DNA from: Streptomyces sp. NBC_00576
Lineage (GTDB): Bacteria > Actinomycetota > Actinomycetes > Streptomycetales > Streptomycetaceae
Direction of reading: 5' to 3'
DNA: 64,000 nucleotides
NCBI RefSeq assembly: GCF_036345175.1
Contig: NZ_CP107780.1
Coordinates: 8,556,001-8,620,000, forward strand
Shown: positions 25,907 through 35,543 of the stretch, piece by piece
Layout: every line of letters begins with the position of its first letter
Numbering within the stretch: position 1 is the first letter of the stretch
The notes under the pieces: model-generated
What the model saw: the letters and a program-made list of their open reading frames with translations, nothing else
Database searches by the model: none
What the model was told of the DNA's origin: nothing
Made by a program: the position numbers and the translations under genes

Positions 25907-28000
25907 ATGGCCGACCCCTCCAGCTACCGCCCCAAGCCGGGACAGATCCCGGACTCTCCCGGGGTGTACAAATTCCGCGACGAGCACCGCCGGGTGATCT
26001 ACGTCGGGAAGGCGAAAAGCCTGCGCCAACGCCTGGCCAACTACTTCCAGGATCTGGCCGGCCTCCACCCACGCACCCGCACGATGGTCACCACGGCCGC
26101 CTCCGTGGAGTGGACGGTGGTGTCCACGGAGGTCGAGGCGCTCCAGCTGGAGTACTCCTGGATCAAGGAGTTCGACCCCCGTTTCAACGTCAAGTACCGC
26201 GACGACAAGAGCTACCCGTATCTCGCGGTGACGATGAACGAGGAGTACCCGCGCGTGCAGGTGATGCGCGGCCAGAAGCGCAAGGGCGTCCGCTATTTCG
26301 GGCCGTACGGGCACGCGTGGGCGATCCGCGACACCGTGGACCTGCTTCTGCGCGTTTTCCCCGTGCGCACATGCTCGGCCGGCGTCTTCAAGAACGCCGC
26401 CCGCACCGGTCGCCCCTGCCTCCTCGGTTACATCGGCAAGTGCTCGGCACCCTGCGTCGGGCGCGTCTCGGCCGAGGAACACCGCGAACTGGCCGAGGAT
26501 TTCAGCGACTTCATGGCCGGCCGCACGGGGACGTACATCCGCCGGCTCGAACAGCGGATGACGGAAGCGGCCGAGGAGATGGAGTACGAGCGGGCGGCCC
26601 GTCTGCGCGACGACATCGAGGCCCTGCGGAAGGCCATGGAGAAGAGCGCGGTCGTGCTCGCCGACGCGACCGACGCCGACCTGATCGCGGTCGCCGAGGA
26701 CGAGCTGGAAGCGGCCGTGCAGATCTTCCACGTACGCGGTGGGCGGGTGCGCGGCCAGCGGGGCTGGGTGACCGACAAGGTCGAGGAGGTCACCACCGGG
26801 GCTCTGGTCGAGCACGCCCTCCAGCAGCTCTACGGGGAGGAGAAGGGCGACTCCGTCCCCAAGGAGGTCCTCGTCCCCGCGCTGCCCGACCCTGTGGAAC
26901 CCGTCCAGGAGTGGCTGGCGGCGCGACGCGGATCCGGCGTCTCGCTGCGCATCCCGCAGCGCGGCGACAAGAAGGCCCTCATGGAGACCGTCGAGCGCAA
27001 CGCACAGCATTCGCTCGTGCTGCACAAGACCAAGCGCGCCTCCGACCTGACGACCCGCTCGCGCGCGCTGGAGGAGATCGCCGAGGCCCTCGACCTGGAC
27101 AGCGCCCCGCTGCGGATCGAGTGCTACGACATCTCCCACCTCCAGGGCGACGACGTGGTGGCGTCCATGGTCGTCTTCGAGGACGGCCTGCAGCGCAAGA
27201 GCGAGTACCGCCGCTTCCAGATCAAGGGCTTCGAGGGACAGGACGACGTCCGGTCCATGCACGAGGTGATCGGCCGTCGCTTCAAGCGCTACATCGCCGA
27301 GAAGGAGAAGACCGGCGAATGGGCGGACGGCCAGGAACCCGGCCAGGAACCCGGCCAGGAGCTGAAGGACGACGACGGGCGACCCAAGCGGTTCGCCTAT
27401 CCGCCGCAGCTCGTCGTCGTCGACGGCGGGCAGCCGCAGGTCGCCGCCGCCCAGCGGGCGCTGGACGAGCTGGGCATCGACGACATCGCCGTCTGCGGTC
27501 TCGCCAAGCGCCTGGAGGAGGTCTGGGTGCCCGGCGAGGACGACCCGGTGATCCTGCCCCGCACCAGTGAGGGCCTGTATCTGCTCCAGCGTGTGCGTGA
27601 CGAGGCCCACCGCTTCGCGATCACCTATCAGCGCGTCAAACGGGCCAAGCGCTTCCGGGCGAGCCCACTGGATGATGTGCCCGGACTCGGCGAAACCCGG
27701 AAACAGGCGCTGATCAAGCATTTCGGCTCGGTGAAGAAGCTGCGGTCCGCCACAATCGACCAGATCCGCGAGGTTCCCGGCATAGGCCTGAAGACGGCCG
27801 AGACGATCGCCGTGGCCCTCGCACAGGCGGCCCCGGCCGCACCCGCCGTGAACACGGCGACCGGAGAGATCATGGATTACACGGAAGCACCGCAAGACAC
27901 GGCAGACACGCAGGACGGTGAACCCGAAACGAGGGCGGGTTCCCCGGGGGAGCCCGTAGCCGCGGGCGCCCCGGACGAGCGACGGGGGCAGGAGAAATGA
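25907..28000 (+). CDS. uvrC: Excinuclease ABC subunit C
   Basis: A 697-residue dual-incision nuclease of nucleotide excision repair. In order: a GIY-YIG domain (SPGVYKFRD, VIYVGKAKSLRQRL), a zinc or iron-sulfur Cys cluster (CSAG, CLLGYIGKCSAPCVG), a UVR motif (EEMEYERAARLRDDIEAL), the RNase H-like 5' incision domain (IECYDISHLQGDDVVASMVV, VVVDGGQPQ), and helix-hairpin-helix repeats (LDDVPGLGETRKQAL, VPGIGLKTAETIA). A linker with repeated EPGQ around residue 480 and an acidic C-terminal tail of about 60 residues are extra. The stop overlaps rapZ by 4 bases (ATGA). Confidence 0.98.
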   Translation: MADPSSYRPKPGQIPDSPGVYKFRDEHRRVIYVGKAKSLRQRLANYFQDLAGLHPRTRTMVTTAASVEWTVVSTEVEALQLEYSWIKEFDPRFNVKYRDDKSYPYLAVTMNEEYPRVQVMRGQKRKGVRYFGPYGHAWAIRDTVDLLLRVFPVRTCSAGVFKNAARTGRPCLLGYIGKCSAPCVGRVSAEEHRELAEDFSDFMAGRTGTYIRRLEQRMTEAAEEMEYERAARLRDDIEALRKAMEKSAVVLADATDADLIAVAEDELEAAVQIFHVRGGRVRGQRGWVTDKVEEVTTGALVEHALQQLYGEEKGDSVPKEVLVPALPDPVEPVQEWLAARRGSGVSLRIPQRGDKKALMETVERNAQHSLVLHKTKRASDLTTRSRALEEIAEALDLDSAPLRIECYDISHLQGDDVVASMVVFEDGLQRKSEYRRFQIKGFEGQDDVRSMHEVIGRRFKRYIAEKEKTGEWADGQEPGQEPGQELKDDDGRPKRFAYPPQLVVVDGGQPQVAAAQRALDELGIDDIAVCGLAKRLEEVWVPGEDDPVILPRTSEGLYLLQRVRDEAHRFAITYQRVKRAKRFRASPLDDVPGLGETRKQALIKHFGSVKKLRSATIDQIREVPGIGLKTAETIAVALAQAAPAAPAVNTATGEIMDYTEAPQDTADTQDGEPETRAGSPGEPVAAGAPDERRGQEK

Positions 28001-29049
28001 CCGAACACGAGACACCGAAGGCCGAGCACACAGCGGACGGCCAGGCAGGTCACAAGGAAGCGGGCGATGATCGCTCGCGGCACGCCGAGGGCCCCGCACC
28101 GGGCGCCGCGGCGGACCAGGAACCGCCGGGCCAGGAAGACGGAGAGCAAGTGGGTACGGGCAGCGAGACAGCCGGGGTCCCCGAAGCGGCCATCCCCGAG
28201 CTGGTGATCATCTCCGGCATGTCCGGAGCCGGCCGCTCGACGGCCGCCAAGTGTCTGGAGGACCTCGGCTGGTTCGTCGTCGACAACCTGCCGCCCGCGC
28301 TGATCCCCACCATGGTGGAGCTCGGCGCCCGCTCCCAGGGCAACGTCGCGAGGATCGCGGTCGTCGTCGACGTACGCGGCAGGCGTTTCTTCGACAACCT
28401 CCGTGAGTCGCTCGCCGACCTGGCGGTGAAGGGCGTCACTCGGCGGATCGTCTTCCTGGAGTCGTCGGACGACGCCCTGGTGCGCCGTTTCGAGTCGGTG
28501 CGCCGGCCGCATCCCCTCCAGGGGGACGGCCGCATCGTCGACGGCATCGCCGCCGAGCGCGAGCTGCTGCGCGAGCTGCGCGGCGACGCCGACCTGGTGA
28601 TCGACACCTCCAGCCTCAACGTGCACGAACTGCGCGCCAAGATGGACGCCCAGTTCGCCGGCGAGGAGGAGCCCGAGCTGCGGGCCACGGTGATGTCCTT
28701 CGGCTTCAAGTACGGCCTCCCGGTCGATGCCGACCTGGTCGTGGACATGCGGTTCCTGCCCAACCCGCACTGGGTCCCGGAGCTGCGCCCGTACACCGGT
28801 CTCAACGAGGAGGTGTCGGCGTACGTCTTCAACCAGCCCGGCGCCAAGGAGTTCCTCGACCGGTACGCCGAGCTGCTTCAGCTCATCGCCGCCGGATACC
28901 GCCGCGAGGGCAAGCGCTATGTGACGATCGCGGTCGGCTGCACCGGCGGCAAGCACCGTTCGGTCGCCACCTCGGAGAAGCTCGCCGCCCGCCTTGCCTC
29001 GCAGGGCGTGGAGACCGTGATCGTGCACCGGGACATGGGACGGGAATGA
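27997..29049 (+). CDS. rapZ: RapZ/YvcJ-family nucleotide-binding protein
   Basis: A 350-residue P-loop protein. Walker A is SGMSGAGRSTAAKCLED, followed by LGWFVVDNLPPALIPTM; the C-terminal domain has FGFKYGLPVDADLVVDMRFLPNP and VGCTGGKHRSVAT. In enterobacteria RapZ is an RNA adaptor controlling glucosamine-6-phosphate synthase mRNA decay; in Gram-positives the target is unclear. About 65 disordered, acidic residues precede the fold, an extension seen in streptomycetes. Overlaps of 4 bases with uvrC and with yvcK (ATGA each) show tight translational coupling in the uvrC-rapZ-yvcK-whiA operon. Confidence 0.93.
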   Translation: MTEHETPKAEHTADGQAGHKEAGDDRSRHAEGPAPGAAADQEPPGQEDGEQVGTGSETAGVPEAAIPELVIISGMSGAGRSTAAKCLEDLGWFVVDNLPPALIPTMVELGARSQGNVARIAVVVDVRGRRFFDNLRESLADLAVKGVTRRIVFLESSDDALVRRFESVRRPHPLQGDGRIVDGIAAERELLRELRGDADLVIDTSSLNVHELRAKMDAQFAGEEEPELRATVMSFGFKYGLPVDADLVVDMRFLPNPHWVPELRPYTGLNEEVSAYVFNQPGAKEFLDRYAELLQLIAAGYRREGKRYVTIAVGCTGGKHRSVATSEKLAARLASQGVETVIVHRDMGRE

Positions 29050-30113
29050 CGGGACGTACACCGCGGCTGAGCAGGCTGCGACGGGTGACCCCCGAGGGCC
29101 GGGCGGCCCGGCCCGTCGAGGCCCGCGGCGCCAGGCCGCGCCGTCGGGGCGCCCAGCCCAAGGTCGTCGCCCTGGGCGGCGGCATGGGTCTGTCCGCGTC
29201 GCTCGCCGCACTGCGCCGGATCACCGGCGACCTGACGGCCGTCGTCACCGTGGCCGACGACGGCGGCTCCAGCGGGCGCCTGCGCGACGAGCTGGGCGTG
29301 CTGCCGCCCGGCGACCTGCGCAAGGCCCTGGCCGCGTTGTGCGGCGACGACGAGTGGGGCCAGACCTGGGCCCGCGTCATCCAGCACCGCTTCCAGTCCA
29401 AGGGCGATCTGCACGAGCACGCGGTCGGCAACCTGCTGATCGTGGCCTTGTGGGAGCAGCTCGGTGACCACGTCCAGGCCCTCGACCTCGTCGGCAGGCT
29501 CCTGGGCGCGCACGGCCGCGTCCTGCCGATGTCCGCCGTACCCCTGGAACTGCAGGCCCTGGTCAGGGGACACGACCCGGAGCGGCCCGACGACGTCGAC
29601 ACCGTACGGGGACAGGCGACCGTCGCGTTGACGCCCGGCGAGGTGCAGAGCGTGCATCTCGTGCCGCGCGACCCGCCCGCCGTCCCGGAAGCCGTCGCCG
29701 CCGTCCTGGACGCCGACTGGGTGGTCCTCGGGCCCGGCTCCTGGTTCTCCTCCGTGATTCCGCACCTGCTGGTGCCGGAGCTGCTCGACGCGCTCACCGA
29801 GACGAAGGCCCGCCGGGTACTCTCGCTGAACCTCGCGCCGCAACCCGGAGAAACCGATGGCTTCTCCCCGCAGCGTCATTTGGAGGTTTTGGGACGACAC
29901 GCCCCTAAACTCGCCCTGGACGTGGTGCTGGCCGACGAGGCCGCCGTGCCCGACCGCGATTTGCTGACCGATGCCGCGAAGCGGTTCGGCGCCGCGGTCG
30001 AGCTGGCGCCGGTGGCCCGGACCGACGGATCTCCTCGGCACGATACGGAGCTGTTGGCCGCCGCGTACGACCGTATTTTTCGGATGCATGGAAGGATCGG
30101 CCCATGGCGATGA
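29046..30113 (+). CDS. yvcK: YvcK/CofD-like gluconeogenesis factor
   Basis: A 355-residue protein of the YvcK family. The nucleotide-sugar binding motifs are ALGGGMGLSASLAALR, VTVADDGGSSGRLRDELG and PPGDLRKALAAL, with LGPGSWFSSVIPHLLVPEL later. In Bacillus and Mycobacterium, YvcK (CuvA) binds UDP-GlcNAc and is needed for cell-wall homeostasis on gluconeogenic carbon. A basic N-terminal extension of about 35 residues precedes the fold. It is placed in the classic rapZ-yvcK-whiA order. The gene overlaps rapZ by 4 bases and whiA by 10. Confidence 0.94.
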   Translation: MTGRTPRLSRLRRVTPEGRAARPVEARGARPRRRGAQPKVVALGGGMGLSASLAALRRITGDLTAVVTVADDGGSSGRLRDELGVLPPGDLRKALAALCGDDEWGQTWARVIQHRFQSKGDLHEHAVGNLLIVALWEQLGDHVQALDLVGRLLGAHGRVLPMSAVPLELQALVRGHDPERPDDVDTVRGQATVALTPGEVQSVHLVPRDPPAVPEAVAAVLDADWVVLGPGSWFSSVIPHLLVPELLDALTETKARRVLSLNLAPQPGETDGFSPQRHLEVLGRHAPKLALDVVLADEAAVPDRDLLTDAAKRFGAAVELAPVARTDGSPRHDTELLAAAYDRIFRMHGRIGPWR

Positions 30114-31087
30114 CGGCAGCGGTGAAGGACGAGATTTCCCGGCTCCCCGTCACCCGTACCTGCTGCAGGAAGGCGGAGGTCTCCGCCATTCTGCGGTTCG
30201 CCGGCGGCCTCCACCTGGTGAGCGGGCGCATCGTGATCGAGGCGGAGCTGGACACCGCGATGGCGGCTCGTCGGCTCAAGCGGGACATCCTGGAGATTTT
30301 CGGCCACAGTTCCGAACTGATCGTGATGGCGCCCGGCGGACTTCGCCGCGGCTCCCGTTACGTGGTCCGGGTGGTCGCGGGCGGCGACCAGCTGGCCCGC
30401 CAGACAGGGCTCGTGGACGGCCGTGGGCGCCCGATCAGAGGCCTGCCCCCACAGGTGGTCTCCGGGGCCACCTGTGATGCGGAGGCGGCCTGGAGAGGCG
30501 CCTTCCTGGCCCACGGCTCGCTCACCGAGCCGGGACGCTCCTCGTCCCTGGAGGTGACCTGCCCGGGCCCCGAGGCCGCGCTCGCCCTCGTCGGTGCCGC
30601 CCGCCGCCTCTCGATCGCCGCCAAGGCCCGTGAGGTGCGGGGTGTCGACCGGGTCGTCGTCCGGGACGGGGACGCGATCGGCGCCCTTCTCACCCGGCTC
30701 GGCGCGCACGAGTCCGTGCTGGCCTGGGAGGAGCGGCGGATGCGCCGCGAGGTCCGCGCCACCGCGAACCGCCTCGCCAACTTCGACGACGCCAACCTGC
30801 GCCGTTCCGCGCGCGCGGCCGTCGCCGCCGGTGCCCGGGTCCAGCGCGCGCTGGAGATCCTGGCCGACGAGGTTCCTGAGCATCTCGCGGCGGCCGGCCG
30901 GCTGCGCATGGACCACAAGCAGGCCTCCCTGGAGGAGCTGGGCGCCCTCGCCGACCCGCCGCTGACCAAGGACGCCGTCGCGGGCCGAATCCGCCGACTG
31001 CTGGCCATGGCCGACAAGCGGGCCCAGGACCTCGGCATCCCGGGGACGGAGTCCAACCTCACCGAGGAGATGGCCGACGCGGGCTGA
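30104..31087 (+). CDS. whiA: Sporulation regulator WhiA
   Basis: A 327-residue regulator. The N-terminal part is a degenerate LAGLIDADG homing-endonuclease fold (AEVSAILRFAGGLHLVSGRI, WRGAFLAHGSLTEPG), and the C-terminal helix-turn-helix includes DPPLTKDAVAGRIRRLL. WhiA works with WhiB at GACAC sites to control FtsZ, FtsW and other genes at sporulation septation. The ATG at 30104 gives MAMTAAVKDEISRLP, as in other streptomycetes; ATG 30110 is also possible. It overlaps yvcK by 10 bases. A strong hairpin follows at 31101-31139. Confidence 0.97.
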   Translation: MAMTAAVKDEISRLPVTRTCCRKAEVSAILRFAGGLHLVSGRIVIEAELDTAMAARRLKRDILEIFGHSSELIVMAPGGLRRGSRYVVRVVAGGDQLARQTGLVDGRGRPIRGLPPQVVSGATCDAEAAWRGAFLAHGSLTEPGRSSSLEVTCPGPEAALALVGAARRLSIAAKAREVRGVDRVVVRDGDAIGALLTRLGAHESVLAWEERRMRREVRATANRLANFDDANLRRSARAAVAAGARVQRALEILADEVPEHLAAAGRLRMDHKQASLEELGALADPPLTKDAVAGRIRRLLAMADKRAQDLGIPGTESNLTEEMADAG

Positions 31088-31100
31088 CGGAACCTCAACA

Positions 31101-31139
31101 CGCCGGTGCCGGTGCCCACTTCGGGCGCCGGTATCGGCG
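31101..31139 (+). terminator. Rho-independent terminator after whiA
   Basis: A 17-bp stem with three G-U pairs (31101-31117 with 31123-31139) around a 5-nt loop, followed by a T-rich run TTTGTCTGTTGTT. It begins 13 nt after the whiA stop and ends the uvrC operon. Confidence 0.88.
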
Positions 31140-31233
31140 TTTGTCTGTTGTTGGTGCCCCCTTGACTGGATCATGAACTGTCATGAGCCTGGCATCTGTT
31201 CGCCTTTGCGGCGGACCATCGCTAGGGGGGTAC

Positions 31234-34185
31234 ATGAGACAAAGAGCGAGAACGATCCTCGCCGCCGGCGCACTCGTGCTGGGCGGCGCGGGACTCGCGC
31301 CCATCGCCGTGGCCGCGGAGGACGCCGGTACGCCCGGCGCCGACGAGGTCAAGGTCTTCCGCGCCGAGGTCACGAAGGCGCAGATTCCCCTGCTGCTGGC
31401 GGCCGGCCAGGACGGTCACGAACTCGGGGAGCAGGCACCGGAGAAGGGCACGGCCACGGTCGAGGTCTACCTCACCGACAAGCAGGCCGACCAACTGGAG
31501 GACAAGGGCGTCGACCTCAAGGAGCACACGCTCACGGCGAAGGCACGCGCGCGCGTGGCCGCTGCCGGAGACGGCGTGTTCCGGCCGTACAGCGGAGCCG
31601 GCAACCTCCAGGAGGAGATCCTTCGGACCGCGCAGGAGAACCCGGCCCTGACCAAGGTCGTCTCCATCGGCAAGACCCTTCGGGGGCAGGACATCCTCGC
31701 GCTCAAACTGACCAAGGGCGCGAAGAAGACCAAGGACGGCGCCAAGCCGTCCGTGCTGTACATGTCCAACCAGCACGCGCGTGAATGGATCACGCCGGAG
31801 ATGACCCGGCGTCTGATGCACCACTACTTGGACAGCTATTCCAAGGACAAGCGCATCAAGAAGATCGTCGACTCGACCGAACTGTGGTTCGTCCTGTCCG
31901 CGAACCCAGACGGCTACGACTTCACCCACCGGGCCGACGGCGAACGCCAGTGGCGCAAGAACATGCGGGACATCAACGGCGACGGCGCCACCACCATCGG
32001 TGACGGTGTCGACCTCAACCGCAACTTCGCCTACAAGTGGGGCTACGACAACGAGGGTTCGTCCCCCTTCCCCACCAGCGAGACCTACCGCGGCGCGGGC
32101 CCCGGCTCGGAGCCCGAGACCAAGGCCCTGGACGCCTTCGAGAAGCGCATCGGCTTCGAGTACGGCATCAACTACCACTCCGCCGCCGAACTCCTCCTCT
32201 ACGGGGTCGGCTGGCAGGTGGCGTCACCCAGCCCCGACGACGTGCTCTACAAGTCGCTCGCCGGTACACCGGAGAACTCCGCGATCCCCGGCTACCACCC
32301 CCAGCTCTCCTCCGAGCTGTACACCACCAACGGCGAGGCGGACGGCCACGCGGCCAACGTCAACGGCACGGCGATGTTCACCCCGGAGATGTCGACCTGC
32401 CAGACCGCGTCGAACCTCTACCCGGACGACGCCTGGAAGGCGGCCGACTGCGCCTCGGTCTTCACCTTCCCGGACGACGAGAAGCTGATCCAGCAGGAGT
32501 TCGCCAAGAACATCCCGTTCGCCCTGTCGGTCGCCGAGTCCGCGGCCAAGCCCGACCAGCCGAAGTCCTCGGTCGGCGTCGACGCCCCGGACTTCACCCC
32601 GGCGCCCTTCACCACCTCGTACTCGCGCGGCGCCGACCAGGAGGTCTCGGTCGTCGTACGCAAGTCCGTGCGCGACAAGGAACTCAAGTACCGCGTCAAC
32701 GGCGGCCGCACGGAGGACATGGCGCTCAAGGCGTGGAAGGGCGGCGAGACCTTCGGCGGTGACGACAACCTGTACTTCGACGAATACCGCGCCAAGGTCG
32801 CCGACGGCGACCCGGGCGACAAGGTCGAGGTCTGGTTCACCGGCGAGACGAAGGCCGGAAAGCCCACCAAGAGCACACGGTTCACGTACACGGTCGCCGA
32901 ACGGCCGCGTGCCGACACGCTCGTCGTCGCCGAGGAGGGCGCGACCGCCATCCAGGCGCAGACCTACGTCGACGCGCTGAAGGCCAACGGCAAGAAGCCG
33001 CTCGTCTGGGACGTCGCCGCCCTGGGCGCACCCGACGCGCTCGGAGTGCTCGACCACTTCAAGACGGTCGTCCACTACACGGGCGCCGTACGGCCGGGCA
33101 ACGCCACTCAGCTCCAACTGCGCGCCTACCTCAACGAGGGCGGCAAGCTGGTCGAGGCCGGCGAGAGCGCGGGAGGCTCCGTCGACCTCGGCGGGGGCAC
33201 CCTGTCGAACGACTTCAGCCAGTACTACCTGGGCGCCTACTCCCGTACGACCACACCGTCGGTCACCGCCTTCAACGGCTCCGGGAAGCTCACCGGCTTC
33301 AACGGCGCCCTCGGCGACGCGCCGGGGAACCCGCTGAACGCGGCCGGGGCCTTCAGCGCCACCTCGGACAACCTGTCCGCTCAGACGTATCCGCAGTTCG
33401 CCAGTGCGGGCGCGGGCGGGTACCCCGGAGCCGCCAACCCGTTCGGACCGTACGCAGGCGCCTCCATGGCGGCCGTCACGCACACCGACTACGCCTGGAA
33501 CCGGCTCACCCGCACCATCGACCTCACCGGGGTGAGCGCGGCCGCCGCGCCCACCTTCCGTACCCAGCTTCTGTGGGACACGGAGGAGGGCTACGACCAC
33601 GCCGTACTCGAAGCCCACACGGCTGGGGCCGACGACTGGACCACGCTCCCGGAGAAGGGCGGCGCCACCAGCACCACCGTGCCCGCCGAGTGCGAGGCCG
33701 GGTTCTTCATCCAGGGCCACCCTGCGCTCACCCGCTATCTGACCCTCGGCTCGGGCGCCTGCACGCCCACCGGGACCAGCGGGTCCTGGAACAGCTTCAC
33801 CGGGGCCTCCGCGGGCTGGCAGGAAGTCAACTTCGATCTCTCCGCCTACGCGGGCAAAACGGTGGAGATCTCGATCTCCTACATCACCGACCCCGGCTCC
33901 GGCGGCCGCGGCGTCCTCGCCGACAACGCCACTGTCGTGATCGGCGGCACGGCGGGCGCGGTCGAGGGCTTCGAGACGTCCCTGGGCGCCTGGAGCACCC
34001 CCGGACCGCCCGCGGGCAGCCCCGCGGTCATCAAGGACTGGGGTCTGGCGGGAGAGCTGTTCAAGACGTACGGAGCGGTCACCACCGGTGACACCGTGCT
34101 GCTGGGCTTCGGCCTGGAGCACGTCACCGCGGCGGCCGACCGGAAGGCACTCCTCGGCAAGGCACTGGCCGCGCTGAAGAACTGA
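31234..34185 (+). CDS. Secreted M14 zinc carboxypeptidase
   Basis: A 983-residue exported protease. A Sec signal peptide (RARTILAAGALVLGGAGLA...AVAA) is followed by a pro-region, then an M14 domain: zinc ligands in NQHAREWITPEM and INYHSAAELLLYG, substrate loop GVDLNRNFAYKWG, and catalytic Glu in MFTPEMSTC. Downstream lie a beta-domain, a Rossmann-like segment (DTLVVAEEGATAIQ) and a jelly-roll region like those in M6/immune-inhibitor-A proteases (WNSFTGASAGWQEVNFDLSA). It should trim extracellular peptides. The ATG at 31234 has AGGGGGG upstream. The promoter region holds two TCATGA repeats at 31171 and 31181. Confidence 0.9.
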   Translation: MRQRARTILAAGALVLGGAGLAPIAVAAEDAGTPGADEVKVFRAEVTKAQIPLLLAAGQDGHELGEQAPEKGTATVEVYLTDKQADQLEDKGVDLKEHTLTAKARARVAAAGDGVFRPYSGAGNLQEEILRTAQENPALTKVVSIGKTLRGQDILALKLTKGAKKTKDGAKPSVLYMSNQHAREWITPEMTRRLMHHYLDSYSKDKRIKKIVDSTELWFVLSANPDGYDFTHRADGERQWRKNMRDINGDGATTIGDGVDLNRNFAYKWGYDNEGSSPFPTSETYRGAGPGSEPETKALDAFEKRIGFEYGINYHSAAELLLYGVGWQVASPSPDDVLYKSLAGTPENSAIPGYHPQLSSELYTTNGEADGHAANVNGTAMFTPEMSTCQTASNLYPDDAWKAADCASVFTFPDDEKLIQQEFAKNIPFALSVAESAAKPDQPKSSVGVDAPDFTPAPFTTSYSRGADQEVSVVVRKSVRDKELKYRVNGGRTEDMALKAWKGGETFGGDDNLYFDEYRAKVADGDPGDKVEVWFTGETKAGKPTKSTRFTYTVAERPRADTLVVAEEGATAIQAQTYVDALKANGKKPLVWDVAALGAPDALGVLDHFKTVVHYTGAVRPGNATQLQLRAYLNEGGKLVEAGESAGGSVDLGGGTLSNDFSQYYLGAYSRTTTPSVTAFNGSGKLTGFNGALGDAPGNPLNAAGAFSATSDNLSAQTYPQFASAGAGGYPGAANPFGPYAGASMAAVTHTDYAWNRLTRTIDLTGVSAAAAPTFRTQLLWDTEEGYDHAVLEAHTAGADDWTTLPEKGGATSTTVPAECEAGFFIQGHPALTRYLTLGSGACTPTGTSGSWNSFTGASAGWQEVNFDLSAYAGKTVEISISYITDPGSGGRGVLADNATVVIGGTAGAVEGFETSLGAWSTPGPPAGSPAVIKDWGLAGELFKTYGAVTTGDTVLLGFGLEHVTAAADRKALLGKALAALKN

Positions 34186-34245
34186 TCAGCCCTGTTCATC
34201 AGGTAATCGTGCCGATTCCGGTCGGGTAATCACGGTGCAAAACCT

Positions 34246-34283
34246 GGGCGGTCCGTACCCCTACTGGCGGGTACGGACCGCCC
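34246..34283 (+). terminator. Hairpin terminator after the carboxypeptidase gene
   Basis: GGGCGGTCCGTACCC at 34246-34260 pairs perfectly with GGGTACGGACCGCCC at 34269-34283 around an 8-nt loop. There is no U-tract. Confidence 0.75.
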
Positions 34284-34407
34284 TGCCGTGTATGGGGCAT
34301 CTCGATGTCACCACCGGGGCCGCAGGGAGGTAGGGTCGTAGGCGGTCGGGGACATCCCATACAACTCGCCGGCACGTAAGCCGGCGTACCAACGAGGAGA
34401 TCGGTTC

Positions 34408-35412
<1,005 letters not shown>

Positions 35413-35439
35413 GTACCGGAGCAGGCACTTCGATGTGAG

Positions 35440-35483
35440 CACAGGGCTCGGGCAACGCAACGCGGCGTTGCCCGAGCCCTGTG
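35440..35483 (+). terminator. 18-bp hairpin between gap and pgk
   Basis: CACAGGGCTCGGGCAACG at 35440-35457 pairs perfectly with 35466-35483 around an 8-nt loop. It may be a terminator, a partial attenuator or an mRNA-processing barrier, since pgk lies 60 nt downstream on the same strand. Confidence 0.75.
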
Positions 35484-35543
35484 GCGCGTGTTGATCGATC
35501 CAGCCCCTCTCGGACAAAAGAGCCCTCCTAGGAGTCCCCCTTC

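Noticed and set aside
31160..31190. Damage-type element (CTGTCATGAGC) before the carboxypeptidase gene
   Set aside because: There is no TAnnnT six bases downstream; the TCATGA repeats are noted instead.
34320..34340. Damage-type promoter upstream of gap (TAGGGT at 34331)
   Set aside because: The nearest TGTCA is 16 bases from the -10 rather than at the required spacing, so the element is not complete.
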